Part shown: in pieces, positions 20,516 to 20,543 of the stretch | How the letters are laid out: the number at the start of each line of letters is the position of its first letter | Position numbering within the stretch: position 1 is the stretch's first letter | Source of the DNA: a virus | Strand: one strand, 5' to 3' | DNA length: 20,543 bases | IMG/VR virus record: IMGVR_UViG_3300025828_000253 | Location: 1 to 20,543 of that record | Translations under genes and position numbers: made by a program | The notes under the pieces: generated by a model | What the model was told of the DNA's origin: nothing | Database searches by the model: none | Seen by the model: the letters and a program-made list of their open reading frames with translations, nothing else

Positions 20516-20543
20516 TTACACCATGTCGCGAGGGTCCAACATT
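20516..20543 (-). CDS. 3' end of an upstream virion-arm gene (partial)
   Basis: An open frame on the - strand enters at the window edge and ends with TAA at 20518-20516, three bases before the 690-aa start. The visible end reads MLDPRDMV. Its tight spacing matches the rest of this arm, so it is probably the last codons of the preceding gene, but eight codons cannot prove this. Confidence 0.4.

Overview
The window looks like about half of the genome of a tailed double-stranded DNA phage, most probably a marine, T7-like podovirus of an alphaproteobacterium. The phage assignment rests on a T7-type endonuclease I, a GH24 endolysin, a three-transmembrane (gene-transfer-agent type) holin, a phage dNMP kinase, phage tRNAs, gene ends that overlap by 1 to 20 bases, and large low-complexity virion proteins. 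The host guess rests on an adenosylcobalamin-dependent ribonucleotide reductase together with ThyX and the 3TM holin, a combination familiar from phages of marine Rhodobacteraceae and SAR116 bacteria. That is inference from gene content; no search was run.

The window has two convergent arms. The left arm (9-11169, + strand) begins with DNA metabolism. It carries a Cas4/RecB-like nuclease, a Holliday-junction resolvase (endonuclease I), a MazG-like pyrophosphohydrolase, class II ribonucleotide reductase, a ribosome-modulation-factor-like small protein, a PD-(D/E)XK endonuclease-like protein and ThyX. Between 6006 and 6456 there is no protein gene. This stretch holds two hairpins, a clear sigma70-type promoter, tRNA-Pro(UGG), tRNA-His(GUG) and a third cloverleaf-like RNA. 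The third RNA has an inserted D-arm hairpin and a 12-base pyrimidine loop that contains the anti-Shine-Dalgarno sequence CTCCTTTC. From 6457 to 9988 lies an accessory block: zinc-ribbon and cysteine-rich small proteins, a putative sugar O-methyltransferase, several membrane micro-proteins, a dNMP kinase and a glycosyltransferase-like protein. The arm ends with small unknown genes and an AGA-rich HNH endonuclease that looks horizontally acquired.

The right arm (11149-20543, - strand, so read from right to left) encodes virion and lysis proteins. In transcription order these are the tail end of an unseen gene, a 690-aa protein with an 11-residue repeat region and a glycine-zipper C-terminus, three smaller proteins, and a 1275-aa protein that is probably an ejection (internal virion) protein with three copies of a 12-residue motif. 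They are followed by the 3TM holin, a 270-aa unknown protein and the endolysin. One gene breaks the rule: a 64-aa membrane protein at 11689-11883 lies on the + strand inside this arm. It has its own promoter and a near-perfect Shine-Dalgarno, and lies antisense to the lysis transcript.

How it fits together: NrdJ, ThyX, the MazG-like enzyme and the dNMP kinase would supply and clean the dNTP pool. The nucleases would degrade host DNA and resolve replication intermediates. The methyltransferase and glycosyltransferase may modify a surface glycan or another target. The late arm builds the ejection apparatus and lyses the cell. DNA polymerase, primase/helicase, terminase, portal, major capsid and tail-fibre genes are not in this window.
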